Assembly (NCBI RefSeq): GCF_900094705.1
Contig: NZ_FMAR01000004.1
Coordinates: forward strand, 186,001-250,000
Source of the DNA: Chitinophaga costaii
GTDB lineage: Bacteria > Bacteroidota > Bacteroidia > Chitinophagales > Chitinophagaceae
Reading direction: 5' to 3'
DNA length: 64,000 nt
Shown in pieces: positions 29,156 to 38,166 of this stretch; positions within the stretch are counted from its first letter, which is position 1, and each line of letters opens with the position of its first letter. The notes beneath the pieces were generated by a model. That model ran no database searches and was not told the DNA's origin. It was given only the letters and a program-made list of their open reading frames with translations. The position numbers and the translations under genes were made by a program.

Positions 29156-29349
29156 AGATTTAGTTAAATGGCATATAACGAAGTGCCGCCTGTACAGTAT
29201 GTGTCATTGCTATACTATCTGCCCAAAAGCAGGATGACAGGGTGTTCCGGCACCTGAAAAATATTTGATTTGTTTCCCGTAAACCATTCATTGGCCCTCT
29301 ATTCAATTTGGTGCAGAGGGCAAACGAAGGAAAGGGAGTGCTACTGCTC

Positions 29350-32226
29350 TTAATCCGTTACCTGCAAAAGAAAATCAAACAAATTAACCTCCGTGGGCAG
29401 TTCCAGTTTTTTGCGCAGGCGGTATCGGCTCACCTCCACGCTCTTGGCGGAGATATTTAGCAGTTGTGCAATTTCCTTTGAACTTAAGTTAATGCGCAGG
29501 TAGGCGCAAAGTTTCAGGTCTGTGGGGCTTAGCACCGGGTATTTTTTCTTTAACGTGGAGAGAAAGTTACTGTGCACTTCATCAAAATGAATCGCAAATT
29601 GTTGCCAGTCGTCTTCCCCTTTTTCAGCATTATCCAGCATGCGGAGCAGGGCCTTAAACTCGGTAGATATGTTGGGCTGCAAGGTTTTTAATAATTTGTT
29701 CAGTTCATCCCGGATTTTAGATAACAGGGTGCGGCGTTCTACAAGCAGCATGGTTACTGTGGCCAGTTCCTTATTTTTAAAATCCACCTGCGCGGCCAGT
29801 TGGTTTTTTTGCAGGGAAATAATTTCTTTTTCATTCCTGTCCAGTTCCAGTTGCTGCAGGTAAAGCTGGCGCTCCTGTTCTTCCTGACGCTGCTGCTGCT
29901 GGCGGGTTAAGCGGCTTTCCTGCCAGTTCAGCAAGTAATAAATAAGGGTAGCCAGCAGGCATCCGTAAATAATAAATGCCGTGATGGTCTGGTACCAGGC
30001 GGGCCTTATCACGAAAGGAAAAGCCGCTGGGGCAGACACGTTGCCCAGGTTATTACGGGCGCGCACCCGGAAGGTATAGGCGCCATAAGGTAGGTTGGTA
30101 TAATCCTTTTCTGTTTTGGACGACCAGCCGGACCAATTGTTGTCGAAGCCTTGTAACTGGTAGCTGTACTGGATATGCTTGTTGAATTGGGTGCTGCTGT
30201 ATTCGAAGTGAAAGCTATTCCATTTGTTTGGAAAGCCGGGTCCGTGGCGGGCATCTTCCAGGTTGGCCGCCGGTTCATGTACGGCGTAGCCACCAAACAC
30301 CAGGCTGTCGCGGCCAGCCGCAGTAGCCCTTACCGCACTTACAAGTGCCGATACCGGCTGGGTTTCAGCAAGGTAGTCATTGTAGTTCAGGTGAAACATG
30401 CCGGCATTGGAGCCGATAAAAATATTTTCCCGGTTGTATGGGTAAATGAAGGCATTGTCATTGGGCATCTGCCCGCTCATTTCCGGGAAATACACGATAG
30501 AAAACGGTTTGCCATTAGATGGTTTGTGTACATCCACTACGCCCACTTCTGCAGCGCTTACAAACCAAATATTGCCGCTGCTATCTTGGGTTACATATTG
30601 CAGGGGTACGTTGTGAAAATAAGCGTCGTATTGTTTGTCGGGCGCAAAGCGGTGGGTGGCTGGATTGTAAGTATACACTCCTTTTTCTGTAGCAACGACC
30701 ATGCGGCCATGCAGCGTGTATACGTAATTGTTACGGGTAGCGGGTAGTCCATCGTTTTGGGTGAAGAGGCGGTTTTGTACAATGGTTTGATGGTCTGGTG
30801 CCAGGTCCAGTTTAAATACGCCGCGATAGGGATGGGAGGCCCAAATGGTATTATCCTCCGGTGCCAGGTAATGCAGCGATTCGTATAATCCATCTACAGA
30901 CCCACCGTCTTTGAGGTGTGGGGCTGCATACTGTAGCAGGTGCAGGCCGGTGTAGGTACCCACCACCAGGTCGTGACTGGCAGGAATGGCTGCCACGGTC
31001 CAGCTACCGGGCCGCGATAGCAGGGGAGTAGCGGTATTGCCCTTCACCTGGAAAACCCCTTCACTATGCGCCAGTAGCAATTGATGGTCTATTTCGGTCA
31101 GTCCCCAGGCTTTACCTTTTGTATGCGCTATTTCGGTAAATACACCTTTCTCCGTGCTCAGGTCTGTATCCACCGCATGCAGCGCGGTAGCAAACAGCCC
31201 ATTGGATGTGCCAATGTATAAATTGTTATCTAACACCCGGGCGGTATAGGTAGTAAGTTGATTGTCGCGGTCGGGATAAATATGTTTTACGGCCGAGTGG
31301 TAAGTAACGAAGTCGATGCCACTTTTCAATCCCAGCCAGAGGTGGAGGTCGCGATCCTGGAAGATATGTTGGATGCTATTGTTTTGCAGGCCTTCCTTGC
31401 GGGAGAACTGCTGCACCAATTGGCCTTTATCGTCTATTACATAACAGCCGTCTTCCAGCGTGCCAATAGCGAAATGAGTAGCGTCTAGCCGGTCCAGGTG
31501 AAGGATGTTGGCAACCTGCGATGGAAAGGCTTTCAAAGTACTGTCGTGCAGTAAAAAGAGCCCGTGTTGCAGGGTGGATACCAGCAAGGTGTCGTGGCGG
31601 TAGGTAGTGATGCCTGTAAGACGTAGACCGGGTAAGGGTTTACAGGCAGGCTTCCACTGCCCGCCATGGAATACCAGCAAACCTTGTTCCTGGTCTGCGG
31701 CAAATATTTTACCACCGGCTATGGTGAGTAGCTGCCACTGGTGGGGCGCATCGAAGGCTTTGATGGTGGTATCTTTTAACTGGAAAATAGATTCGTTGGT
31801 ACGGAAATATACTTCGTCGCGTATGGTGGCCACATCCCAAATATCTGCAAACTGACGTTCGTTAGAGGGAATGAATTGCTTAAGCGAATGAAAACGCAGG
31901 GAGCCGTTTTCATCGGGGTAAAAATAACCTAGTTCGTCCTGTCCGCCGGTGTATATCCTGCCAGCGGCATCGATAGCCAGGGCTTTTACGGTGGATTTGT
32001 TGGGCAGTGGATATTGTTTCCAATAGCTTCCGTTGAAGGTAAGCAGTCCATCATCGTTGGCAAAATAGAGGATACCTTGTGCATCCTGGCTGATGTCCCA
32101 TATCTGTGGATCGGCGGCAAATTGTAAGGGCGTGTAATGAGTAATGCCAGGCACGCCAATAGCGTTCTGGGCGTAGGCCCAAAGTGGCAGTAGTAGAGTA
32201 AGCAGCAGGAGGAGGCGTTCCTTCAT
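29350..32226 (-). CDS. Membrane sensor-regulator: beta-propeller, Y_Y_Y domain, LuxR-type HTH, no kinase
   Basis: A 958-residue one-protein signalling system. A signal peptide (MKERLLLLLTLLLPLWAYA) leads a periplasmic two-component-regulator-type propeller (about 25-620), a Y_Y_Y Ig-like domain (about 665-740, YSYQLQGFDNNWSGWS, YTFRVRARNN), one transmembrane helix (about 755-775), a Gln/Glu-rich coiled coil (about 780-845), and a C-terminal LuxR-type HTH (about 895-950, LSSKEIAQLLNISAKSVEVS). There is no histidine kinase or receiver. It probably senses a periplasmic ligand and binds DNA directly. It lies between the GH9/GH18 locus and the uronate locus and could serve either. Confidence 0.88.
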   Translation of the reverse strand: MKERLLLLLTLLLPLWAYAQNAIGVPGITHYTPLQFAADPQIWDISQDAQGILYFANDDGLLTFNGSYWKQYPLPNKSTVKALAIDAAGRIYTGGQDELGYFYPDENGSLRFHSLKQFIPSNERQFADIWDVATIRDEVYFRTNESIFQLKDTTIKAFDAPHQWQLLTIAGGKIFAADQEQGLLVFHGGQWKPACKPLPGLRLTGITTYRHDTLLVSTLQHGLFLLHDSTLKAFPSQVANILHLDRLDATHFAIGTLEDGCYVIDDKGQLVQQFSRKEGLQNNSIQHIFQDRDLHLWLGLKSGIDFVTYHSAVKHIYPDRDNQLTTYTARVLDNNLYIGTSNGLFATALHAVDTDLSTEKGVFTEIAHTKGKAWGLTEIDHQLLLAHSEGVFQVKGNTATPLLSRPGSWTVAAIPASHDLVVGTYTGLHLLQYAAPHLKDGGSVDGLYESLHYLAPEDNTIWASHPYRGVFKLDLAPDHQTIVQNRLFTQNDGLPATRNNYVYTLHGRMVVATEKGVYTYNPATHRFAPDKQYDAYFHNVPLQYVTQDSSGNIWFVSAAEVGVVDVHKPSNGKPFSIVYFPEMSGQMPNDNAFIYPYNRENIFIGSNAGMFHLNYNDYLAETQPVSALVSAVRATAAGRDSLVFGGYAVHEPAANLEDARHGPGFPNKWNSFHFEYSSTQFNKHIQYSYQLQGFDNNWSGWSSKTEKDYTNLPYGAYTFRVRARNNLGNVSAPAAFPFVIRPAWYQTITAFIIYGCLLATLIYYLLNWQESRLTRQQQQRQEEQERQLYLQQLELDRNEKEIISLQKNQLAAQVDFKNKELATVTMLLVERRTLLSKIRDELNKLLKTLQPNISTEFKALLRMLDNAEKGEDDWQQFAIHFDEVHSNFLSTLKKKYPVLSPTDLKLCAYLRINLSSKEIAQLLNISAKSVEVSRYRLRKKLELPTEVNLFDFLLQVTD

Positions 32227-32367
32227 GTACCGTCGTGGTTAGGCGGTTAAAATACTCATAAAATGGGGGAAATAAAAAGGTTGCCACTTGTTTGTACTAA
32301 CGGGAGCGCATCATTTTTTTATTTATGGGAATGATGGATCATAGGATGGTTATACTAAAACATAACA

Positions 32368-32708
32368 CTATAAAAGATCTTCCCGGGCGGGATGAAAAGA
32401 ATCGATCAGCATACCGGCTTCCAGACATACTACACCATGCATACATTTGGCGGTACATAAAAGCCGTCGCCGGTGGTTACGGTTTGCTTCAAATCTCCAA
32501 TAGTGGCCTCGAAGCGGCCATTGGCCACATAGGTCACCTGCGTATGCGGATGATGATGTAATGCACCGATGCCGCCTTTTTCAAAACGTACTTTCACCAG
32601 CATAAGCTGACCGTTATAACCCAATACCTGCCGGGAAAGACCTCCGCCAAGTTCCTGCCAGGGAGTATGCTCCGATTCTTGAAAAATAGTACTTTCTGCC
32701 ATCTTCAT
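32368..32708 (-). pseudogene. kdgF: KdgF-like cupin, frameshifted
   Basis: A small cupin resembling KdgF, which helps convert 4,5-unsaturated uronates to their linear keto form in pectin and alginate breakdown. The intact frame runs from 32708 to a stop at 32430 (92 residues, metal ligands in LHHHPHTQ). It then fails right after FYVPPNV. In another frame the conserved tail continues at once (MHGVVCLEAGMLIDSF) to a stop at 32368. One missing base at about 32445 explains this. The shift removes the fourth metal-binding His, so the short product should be inactive. A sequencing error is the alternative. Confidence 0.78.
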
Positions 32709-32763
32709 CTATTGTTAGTTGATCGTTTATTGTAACGGATACCTGGTAGGGTCTGCAATACTG

Positions 32764-33390
32764 CTACAATGTGCTAGCTGCAAAATACCTAATCTTAATC
32801 ACCAGTTTTTTTACAATATCGTAACCGTTCACTTGTACGTTGGGGCGATGTACATCGTGGGGAAAAAACAGGTAGAAGGTGCCGGGAGCGGCAATGTAAT
32901 CCGTGCCAGTGGCGGTATAGCTGGCGCCGTCTCTGGTGGCTTCGTAAGGGTGCACTACGGTGGCCTTTTCAATTGGTACTACGCTGATCTGTTCTTTGCC
33001 CCGTAGCACATATTGCAGGTCTATATATTTGCGATGCGATTCCCAACCGGCCTGCTCCAATGTTTTGGACGGGCCTTCAGTAATAGAGGCGTACACGGTA
33101 TCGCCGGCAATAGGATATTTGCCGGGATCCAATGTTACGGTATTAGGATCGGCTAGGAAAGCAAGGGCTTTGTCCCATGCCGCTTTGTGGGCATGGTATT
33201 GCTGAAAAAATTCCCGGGCGTTTACGGAGTCGTACACCGGGAGGACGTAGCCGGGCTGCCAGCCACGGTAGCTTACCCACTGGCGGGCGGCTTTTTCACT
33301 GGCGGAAGTAGTTTGTGCAACTGATAAAAGGCCTGCTAGTAAGGCAACCAGCAGCAGGGAAAAAGTACGGGCATAAGGTGGAATACGCAT
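32764..33390 (-). CDS. YhcH/YjgK/YiaL (DUF386) family protein, exported
   Basis: A cupin-like DUF386 protein of about 208 residues with an N-terminal signal peptide beginning at Met 33390 (MRIPPYARTFSLLLVALLAG); Met 33396 is equally possible. The body shows the family landmarks WESHRKYIDLQYVLRGKE and FYLFFPHDVHRPNVQ (His metal ligands). Members recur in uronate and sialic-acid loci, perhaps as sugar anomerases or isomerases. Export to the periplasm is unusual relative to cytoplasmic YhcH. It is transcribed leftward with the broken KdgF-like gene, diverging from kduI. Confidence 0.82.
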   Translation of the reverse strand: MRIPPYARTFSLLLVALLAGLLSVAQTTSASEKAARQWVSYRGWQPGYVLPVYDSVNAREFFQQYHAHKAAWDKALAFLADPNTVTLDPGKYPIAGDTVYASITEGPSKTLEQAGWESHRKYIDLQYVLRGKEQISVVPIEKATVVHPYEATRDGASYTATGTDYIAAPGTFYLFFPHDVHRPNVQVNGYDIVKKLVIKIRYFAASTL

Positions 33391-33491
33391 GGACATCGTA
33401 CACATGGTCTTGTGTGAATAATAGGGCAGTGCCCCGTTCAATATTAAATTCTTTTTCCTTTAGATCACCCGGCATACCACCCCTAAAATTA

Positions 33492-33565
33492 CGAAAACGT
33501 TGTAGCACATTGGTTTTACCCCCCGGATTATAGATTATTTTCATACCTTATCTACAACGTTTGCG
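33492..33565. promoter_or_regulatory. Two inverted LacI-type operator candidates, 60 bp apart
   Basis: CGAAAACGTTGTAG at 33492-33505 and its near-perfect inverted copy CTACAACGTTTGCG at 33552-33565 share 13 of 14 bases. Each is centred on ACGT within an AACGTT core typical of LacI-family operators. The centres are 60 bp apart, six helical turns. They lie in the divergent region between the DUF386 gene and kduI, and a LacI-type regulator is encoded at 36194-37225. DNA looping is inferred. Confidence 0.6.
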
Positions 33566-33657
33566 TAGAAATTAACCTTCAAATCTTTTTAAAATAACGC
33601 TCATAATTGTAGCATTGCGGTATTATTCACGTTACTGAAACTTTAAAACATTTTCAA

Positions 33658-34488
33658 TTGAGAGTTCTTCACGGAGTGCATCCAACTGATTTTAAGCATT
33701 ATGATACTGCAACGATCAGAGAACGTTTCCTGCTAGATAAATTAATTCAGCCCGACCAACTGGTGAGTGTTTATACCCATTACGACCGGATGATAGTAGG
33801 GGGTGTTCATCCTGTACAGCAAACGCTTACCCTTAAAAATTATCCCAACCTGCGGTCGGAATATTTCCTGGAGCGCCGCGAAATAGGCATCATCAACGTA
33901 GGTGGTGAAGGCCAGGTGACGGTAGATGGGGCCTCATATTATATGCAGAAACTTGATTGTTTGTACGTGGGAAAAGGCGCGAAGCACGTTACTTTCCGCA
34001 GCAAAGACGTAGGCCTTCCTGCTGTGTTTTTCCTGCTTTCCGCACCTGCCCACACCACTTATCCTACTACCTTGCTTACCTATGCAGCTGCTGCAAAGGT
34101 GCATACGGGCAACAGCACCCATGCGAATCTGCGCACCATTCATAAATACATTCACCTCGATGGCATTCAAAGCTGCCAGCTAGTGATGGGCCTTACCATC
34201 CTGCATAACGGCAGCATCTGGAACACCATGCCCGCGCATGTTCACGACCGCCGCATGGAAGCTTATTTTTACTTTGACCTGCCGGCGGAAGACAAAATAT
34301 TTCACTACATGGGCGAAGGCCACGAAACCCGCCATGTGTTGTTGCAGAACTATGAAGCCATTGTATCGCCGCCATGGAGCATTCATACCGGCAGCGCTAC
34401 AGCCAGTTATAGTTTCATCTGGGGCATGGCGGGTGAAAACCTGGATTATACGGATATGGATGCTATTCGTATCGCTGATATGTTTTAA
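33658..34488 (+). CDS. kduI: 5-keto-4-deoxyuronate isomerase (4-deoxy-L-threo-5-hexosulose-uronate ketol-isomerase)
   Basis: A 276-residue cytoplasmic cupin enzyme that isomerises the keto product of unsaturated uronates, feeding the KDG pathway. All four metal ligands seem present: H194, H196 and E201 in AHVHDRRMEAYFYF, and H243 in SIHTG. The N-terminus MRVLHGVHPTDFKHYDT fits the family and is read from a TTG codon at 33658; no ATG lies close by in frame. Length is normal. It is the first gene of the plus-strand uronate unit, 20 bp before the SDR gene, with operator-like sites upstream. Confidence 0.93.
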   Translation: MRVLHGVHPTDFKHYDTATIRERFLLDKLIQPDQLVSVYTHYDRMIVGGVHPVQQTLTLKNYPNLRSEYFLERREIGIINVGGEGQVTVDGASYYMQKLDCLYVGKGAKHVTFRSKDVGLPAVFFLLSAPAHTTYPTTLLTYAAAAKVHTGNSTHANLRTIHKYIHLDGIQSCQLVMGLTILHNGSIWNTMPAHVHDRRMEAYFYFDLPAEDKIFHYMGEGHETRHVLLQNYEAIVSPPWSIHTGSATASYSFIWGMAGENLDYTDMDAIRIADMF

Positions 34489-34507
34489 CTTTCTCAAAAA
34501 CGGAATC

Positions 34508-35323
34508 GTGAGCAATAATTTCTCCTTAGCCAACAAAGTAGTAATCGTAACCGGTGGCACCGGTATTCTTGGTGGATCCTTCGTAAAAGGTGTTGTAGAA
34601 GCCGGCGGCGCCGTAGGTATCCTGGGCCGCAATGCCGCTGTAGCGGAAGAACGCGCAGCAGCTATTAATAAAGCTGGTGGCAAAGCCATTGGGCTGGTAG
34701 CCGATGTATTGAACGAGGGCGAGTTAAAAGCCGCCAAAGAAAAGGTACTCGCTGCTTTTGGCCGTATAGACGGGCTGGTAAACGGTGCGGGTGGCAACAT
34801 TCCTGAAGGAGTATTACAGCCGGAGCAAGACGTGTTTAGCATGAACCTGGAAGGCATGAAAAAAGCCATGGACATCAACATATGGGGTTCCGTGCTGCCC
34901 ACACAGGTTTTTGGGGAAGCCATTTCCCAAACAGGTTCCGGCAGTATCGTGAATATTTCCTCCATGAATTCTAAACGGGCCATCACCAAGGTGCTGGGCT
35001 ATAATATGGGGAAAGCCGCATTGGATTGTTACAACCAGTGGTTTGCCGTGGAACTGGCCAACCGTTATGGCGATGCCATCCGGATGAACGCCATTGCACC
35101 GGGCTTTTTTCTCACGGAACAAAACCGCAGTCTGCTCACCAAACCGGAAGGTGGATATACTCCCCGTGGCGAGTTGGCAATCCGGCAAACACCCTTCAAA
35201 CGCTTCGGTCATCCTGATGAACTGATTGGCGCCCTGGTGTGGCTGCTCAGTGATGCGTCGGCCTTCGTTACCGGGGCGATGATTTGTGTAGACGGCGGCT
35301 TCTCCATTTTCGGCGGCGTATAA
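34508..35323 (+). CDS. SDR oxidoreductase of uronate metabolism (KduD- or fructuronate-reductase-type)
   Basis: A 271-residue short-chain dehydrogenase. The start is GTG at 34508, giving MSNNFSLANKVVIVTGG. Cofactor motif TGGTGILG (about 15-22), NGAGG, and catalytic Ser152, Tyr165 and Lys169 (YNMGK) are intact. Placed directly after kduI, it could reduce the KduI product to 2-keto-3-deoxygluconate as KduD does. However, the motif EGVLQPEQDVFSMN and the length recall the SDR-type fructuronate reductase (UxuB/YjmF). Both act in uronate breakdown; I cannot decide between them. Confidence 0.88.
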   Translation: MSNNFSLANKVVIVTGGTGILGGSFVKGVVEAGGAVGILGRNAAVAEERAAAINKAGGKAIGLVADVLNEGELKAAKEKVLAAFGRIDGLVNGAGGNIPEGVLQPEQDVFSMNLEGMKKAMDINIWGSVLPTQVFGEAISQTGSGSIVNISSMNSKRAITKVLGYNMGKAALDCYNQWFAVELANRYGDAIRMNAIAPGFFLTEQNRSLLTKPEGGYTPRGELAIRQTPFKRFGHPDELIGALVWLLSDASAFVTGAMICVDGGFSIFGGV

Positions 35324-35364
35324 TCCACCCGCTTTTGTCCATTGTTTTACAGCTCCCCTACGTT

Positions 35365-36091
35365 ATGAAAAATGAAAAGAAGGGATACCGCTGGGTAATT
35401 GTTATCCTGTTGCTTTTCTCCACGACCATTAATTACATGGACCGGCAGGTGATTTCCTACCTGAAGGAATATTTTTGTACGCCTGTAGCCCAAGGAGGCT
35501 TCGGGTGGACCAACATTGCATTTGCCGATATCACTTCCTCGTTCACTGCTTTTTATGCAGGTATGACCATTCTGGCGGGTTGGGTGATAAACCGTATCGG
35601 CACTAAACTTGGGTTGGCCTTGTCGCTCATCTGTTGGTCTTTGTTTGAACAGATGGCATTGGGTGGTTCCTGCTTTTCTGGCTGCCAGACTACTTGAAAA
35701 AACAATTTGGCATGACCGGCCATGAAGTGATGTTGCCCACCTTCATTGTGTATGGGGTGGCCATCACGGTCAGTGTGTTTGGCGGCAGTGTACCCATGTT
35801 GTTCTTCAACAAAGGATGGGAAGTGTACCGGGCGCGTATGACAGCCATACCGTGTCCGACATGTTCCCTAAAAAGGCCGTAGGCTTGGTAACCGGCATTG
35901 GCAGTATGGAGGGAAGCATTGGCGGCGTGCTGTTTCAGCAATTAGCTGGCCGGCTAAACCAGCATTACCACGCCACTCCACCTACCGCTTACCTGGTGTT
36001 GTTCTGCGTTTGCGCCTTCGCTTACCTGGTGCCTTGGTGCATCATGAAGCCATTGGTGCCACGATTTCGCCCGGTAGTGCTGCACGAATGA
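35365..36091 (+). pseudogene. exuT: Hexuronate MFS transporter (ExuT-like) with two internal deletions
   Basis: Remnant of a 12-helix hexuronate/proton symporter. The N-terminal piece (MKNEKKGYRWVIVILLLFST, INYMDRQVISYLKEYF) stops being ExuT-like after ICWSLF at about 35645. A second piece in another frame (WFLLFWLPDYLKKQFGM to WEVYRARM, about 35665-35840) is helix 7-8 material. A third frame (TVSDMFPKKAVGLVTGIGS to the stop at 36091) is the C-terminal end. Roughly 240 codons survive of the usual 430 or so, so segments are missing at both junctions. Transport function should be lost. Misassembly is the alternative. Confidence 0.85.
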
Positions 36092-36193
36092 ATGACCACG
36101 CGCTCCTGCGCCCTGGAATTAAATAATTTGTTGTACTTTACTCCAAGAACATGTTATGAAATTCTTTCGTAAAAACTGTTGCCGCGAGCGCAT

Positions 36194-37225
36194 ATGAATC
36201 TTGACGCCATTACCATCAGGGATATAGCCAGGGAGCTAAAACTTTCTGTATCTACTGTTTCCAAAGCCTTGCGGGATAGTTACGAGATCAGCGAAAAAAC
36301 CAAGAAGCTGGTGTCTGCATATGCGGAGGAGCATAATTACCGTCCAAACCCAATTGCCCAAAGCCTTAAGAAAGGTCATAGCAAGTCTATTGGGATTGTA
36401 GTATCCTCTATCGATAACCAGTTTTATTCACAGGTGATCAATGGGATAGAATCCGTTGCTTATGAGGAAGGATACAATATTTTCATTACCCAGACCCACG
36501 AGCTGTTCGACCTGGAATTAAAAAATGTAAATCACCTGACCCATCGCTCCATAGACGGTTTGCTCATTTCCCTCAGCGCCGAAACCAGGGATGTAGAACA
36601 CCTGAAAAGCCTGCACAAAAAAGGCCTGCCTATCGTTTTCTTCGATCGCGTATCAGACGAGATCAACACCCATAAAGTAACAGTCGATAATTATAAAGGC
36701 GCTTACGAAGCCACCATGCACTTGCTGCAAGCAGGCTACCAGCGTATTGCCCATATTACCAGCCCTGCGCAGTTGTCTATTACCGGCGGCCGCCTGAACG
36801 GTTATAAACAAGCCATCACCGATTATGGTCTGCCACTGAATGAATCGTATATCCATTACTGCATGCATGGCGGCAAAGATTTTCCGGAGATAGAACAGGC
36901 GGTGGATGCCCTGCTGGCCATGGAACAGCGGCCAGACGCTATTTTCACGGCATCGGACCGTATTACCACTTCAGTACTTTCCCTACTCCATAAAAAAAAT
37001 ATAGCCATTCCGCAGCAAGTTGCTTTGCTGGGGTTTACGAACACCCTGTTGGGCGAGGTACTGAACCCCTCCCTGAGTTGCGTGGTGCAACCCGCTTTTG
37101 AAATAGGTAAGCAAGCGATGGAGCTGCTCATCAGCCTCATTAAAAGCAAATATCCTGTTACGCAATTTGAAACAAGGGTGCTGCCTACTAGTTTATTTGA
37201 AAGAAATTCTTCGCGGCGGAATTGA
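36194..37225 (+). CDS. LacI-family transcriptional regulator
   Basis: A 343-residue repressor or activator. The N-terminal HTH (ITIRDIARELKLSVSTVSKA, about 6-25) binds operators. The periplasmic-binding-protein-like core begins at KSIGIVVSSIDNQFYSQV and would bind an uronate intermediate. The start at 36194 (ATG) gives the usual short lead before the HTH. It lies between the broken transporter and the DUF4350 gene and most likely controls the uronate locus through the paired sites at 33492-33565. It is intact while its neighbours are broken. Confidence 0.93.
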   Translation: MNLDAITIRDIARELKLSVSTVSKALRDSYEISEKTKKLVSAYAEEHNYRPNPIAQSLKKGHSKSIGIVVSSIDNQFYSQVINGIESVAYEEGYNIFITQTHELFDLELKNVNHLTHRSIDGLLISLSAETRDVEHLKSLHKKGLPIVFFDRVSDEINTHKVTVDNYKGAYEATMHLLQAGYQRIAHITSPAQLSITGGRLNGYKQAITDYGLPLNESYIHYCMHGGKDFPEIEQAVDALLAMEQRPDAIFTASDRITTSVLSLLHKKNIAIPQQVALLGFTNTLLGEVLNPSLSCVVQPAFEIGKQAMELLISLIKSKYPVTQFETRVLPTSLFERNSSRRN

Positions 37226-37347
37226 TTGTTTGCCGCATTGGTCTACAACTTACCCGAAAACGATTTTGTAAAAAATTATCCAGCCATCCTGTAATAGCCC
37301 TATTTTTGAACAAACGCGCCACGTTCATCCGCTTAAAAAATAGTTGT

Positions 37348-38166
37348 TTGAAAAAGATATTGTACCTGCTTATTGCCAGCTTGTATGCGGCTACCGCCAG
37401 TGCGCAAACGGTGATGGTGGATGCTTACTTTAACCATGAGCTGCGCACGCCCCCGGGAGGCGGTGAAAAAGTACCTTTCCATTATCGTTGGGAAGACACT
37501 ACCAATACCGGTTTTTCTATCTGGGGACAGATCTTCCGCCAGCAGGGCGCCACCCTGCAAACCCTGGAAGTGGCTCCCAGCGCCGCTACCCTGAAGGCCA
37601 ATGTGTACATCATTGCAGACCCGGATACTCAAAAGGAAACCGCCCATCCCAACCTTATTGAAAGCCATCAGATCGCTGCCATCCAAAAATGGGTGAAGGC
37701 CGGCGGCATACTGGTGTTGATGGCCAATGACAGCGCTAATGCAGAATTGCCTCATCTTAACCACCTGGCGGCGGTATTTGGCCTGCACTTCAATGACGAC
37801 CTGCAAAACCATGTGGTGGACGATGCGCATTTTGAAGATGGCGCTATCTACCCGCAAAACGATCCGATTTTTACCACTGCTCAAAAAATATTTCTCAAAG
37901 ATGTGGCCAGCATTAGCCTGAAAGGCCCTGCCCGGCCATCATTGAAGGCGAAGAATGGTGCCGTGATAGCAGCCACCATAAAGTATGGCAAAGGCAAAGT
38001 ATTTGCCGTAGGCGATCCCTGGCTTTATAATGAATATGTGAATGGCCGATTGCCTGCCGCCTACCAGAACGACAAGGCCGCCGCAGACCTGGCGCGCTGG
38101 CTGCTGGCGCAAATTCCAGGGAAGATCAAATACAAAACAACCTGCTGCCGGATGGGTCGGGGATAG
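37348..38166 (+). CDS. Secreted DUF4350 domain protein, C-terminus altered by a deletion junction
   Basis: About 272 residues, read from TTG at 37348 (MKKILYLLIASLYAATASAQ, a signal peptide). The DUF4350/glutamine-amidotransferase-like body includes YIIADPDTQKE, WVKAGGILVLMANDS and GKVFAVGDPWLYNEY. Such domains accompany unsaturated rhamnogalacturonyl or glucuronyl hydrolases (GH88/105) in pectin loci. The last 8 or so codons before the stop at 38166 do not look native: they read in the wrong frame into alginate-lyase sequence that begins at about 38133. The natural C-terminus has therefore probably been replaced. Confidence 0.7.
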   Translation: MKKILYLLIASLYAATASAQTVMVDAYFNHELRTPPGGGEKVPFHYRWEDTTNTGFSIWGQIFRQQGATLQTLEVAPSAATLKANVYIIADPDTQKETAHPNLIESHQIAAIQKWVKAGGILVLMANDSANAELPHLNHLAAVFGLHFNDDLQNHVVDDAHFEDGAIYPQNDPIFTTAQKIFLKDVASISLKGPARPSLKAKNGAVIAATIKYGKGKVFAVGDPWLYNEYVNGRLPAAYQNDKAAADLARWLLAQIPGKIKYKTTCCRMGRG

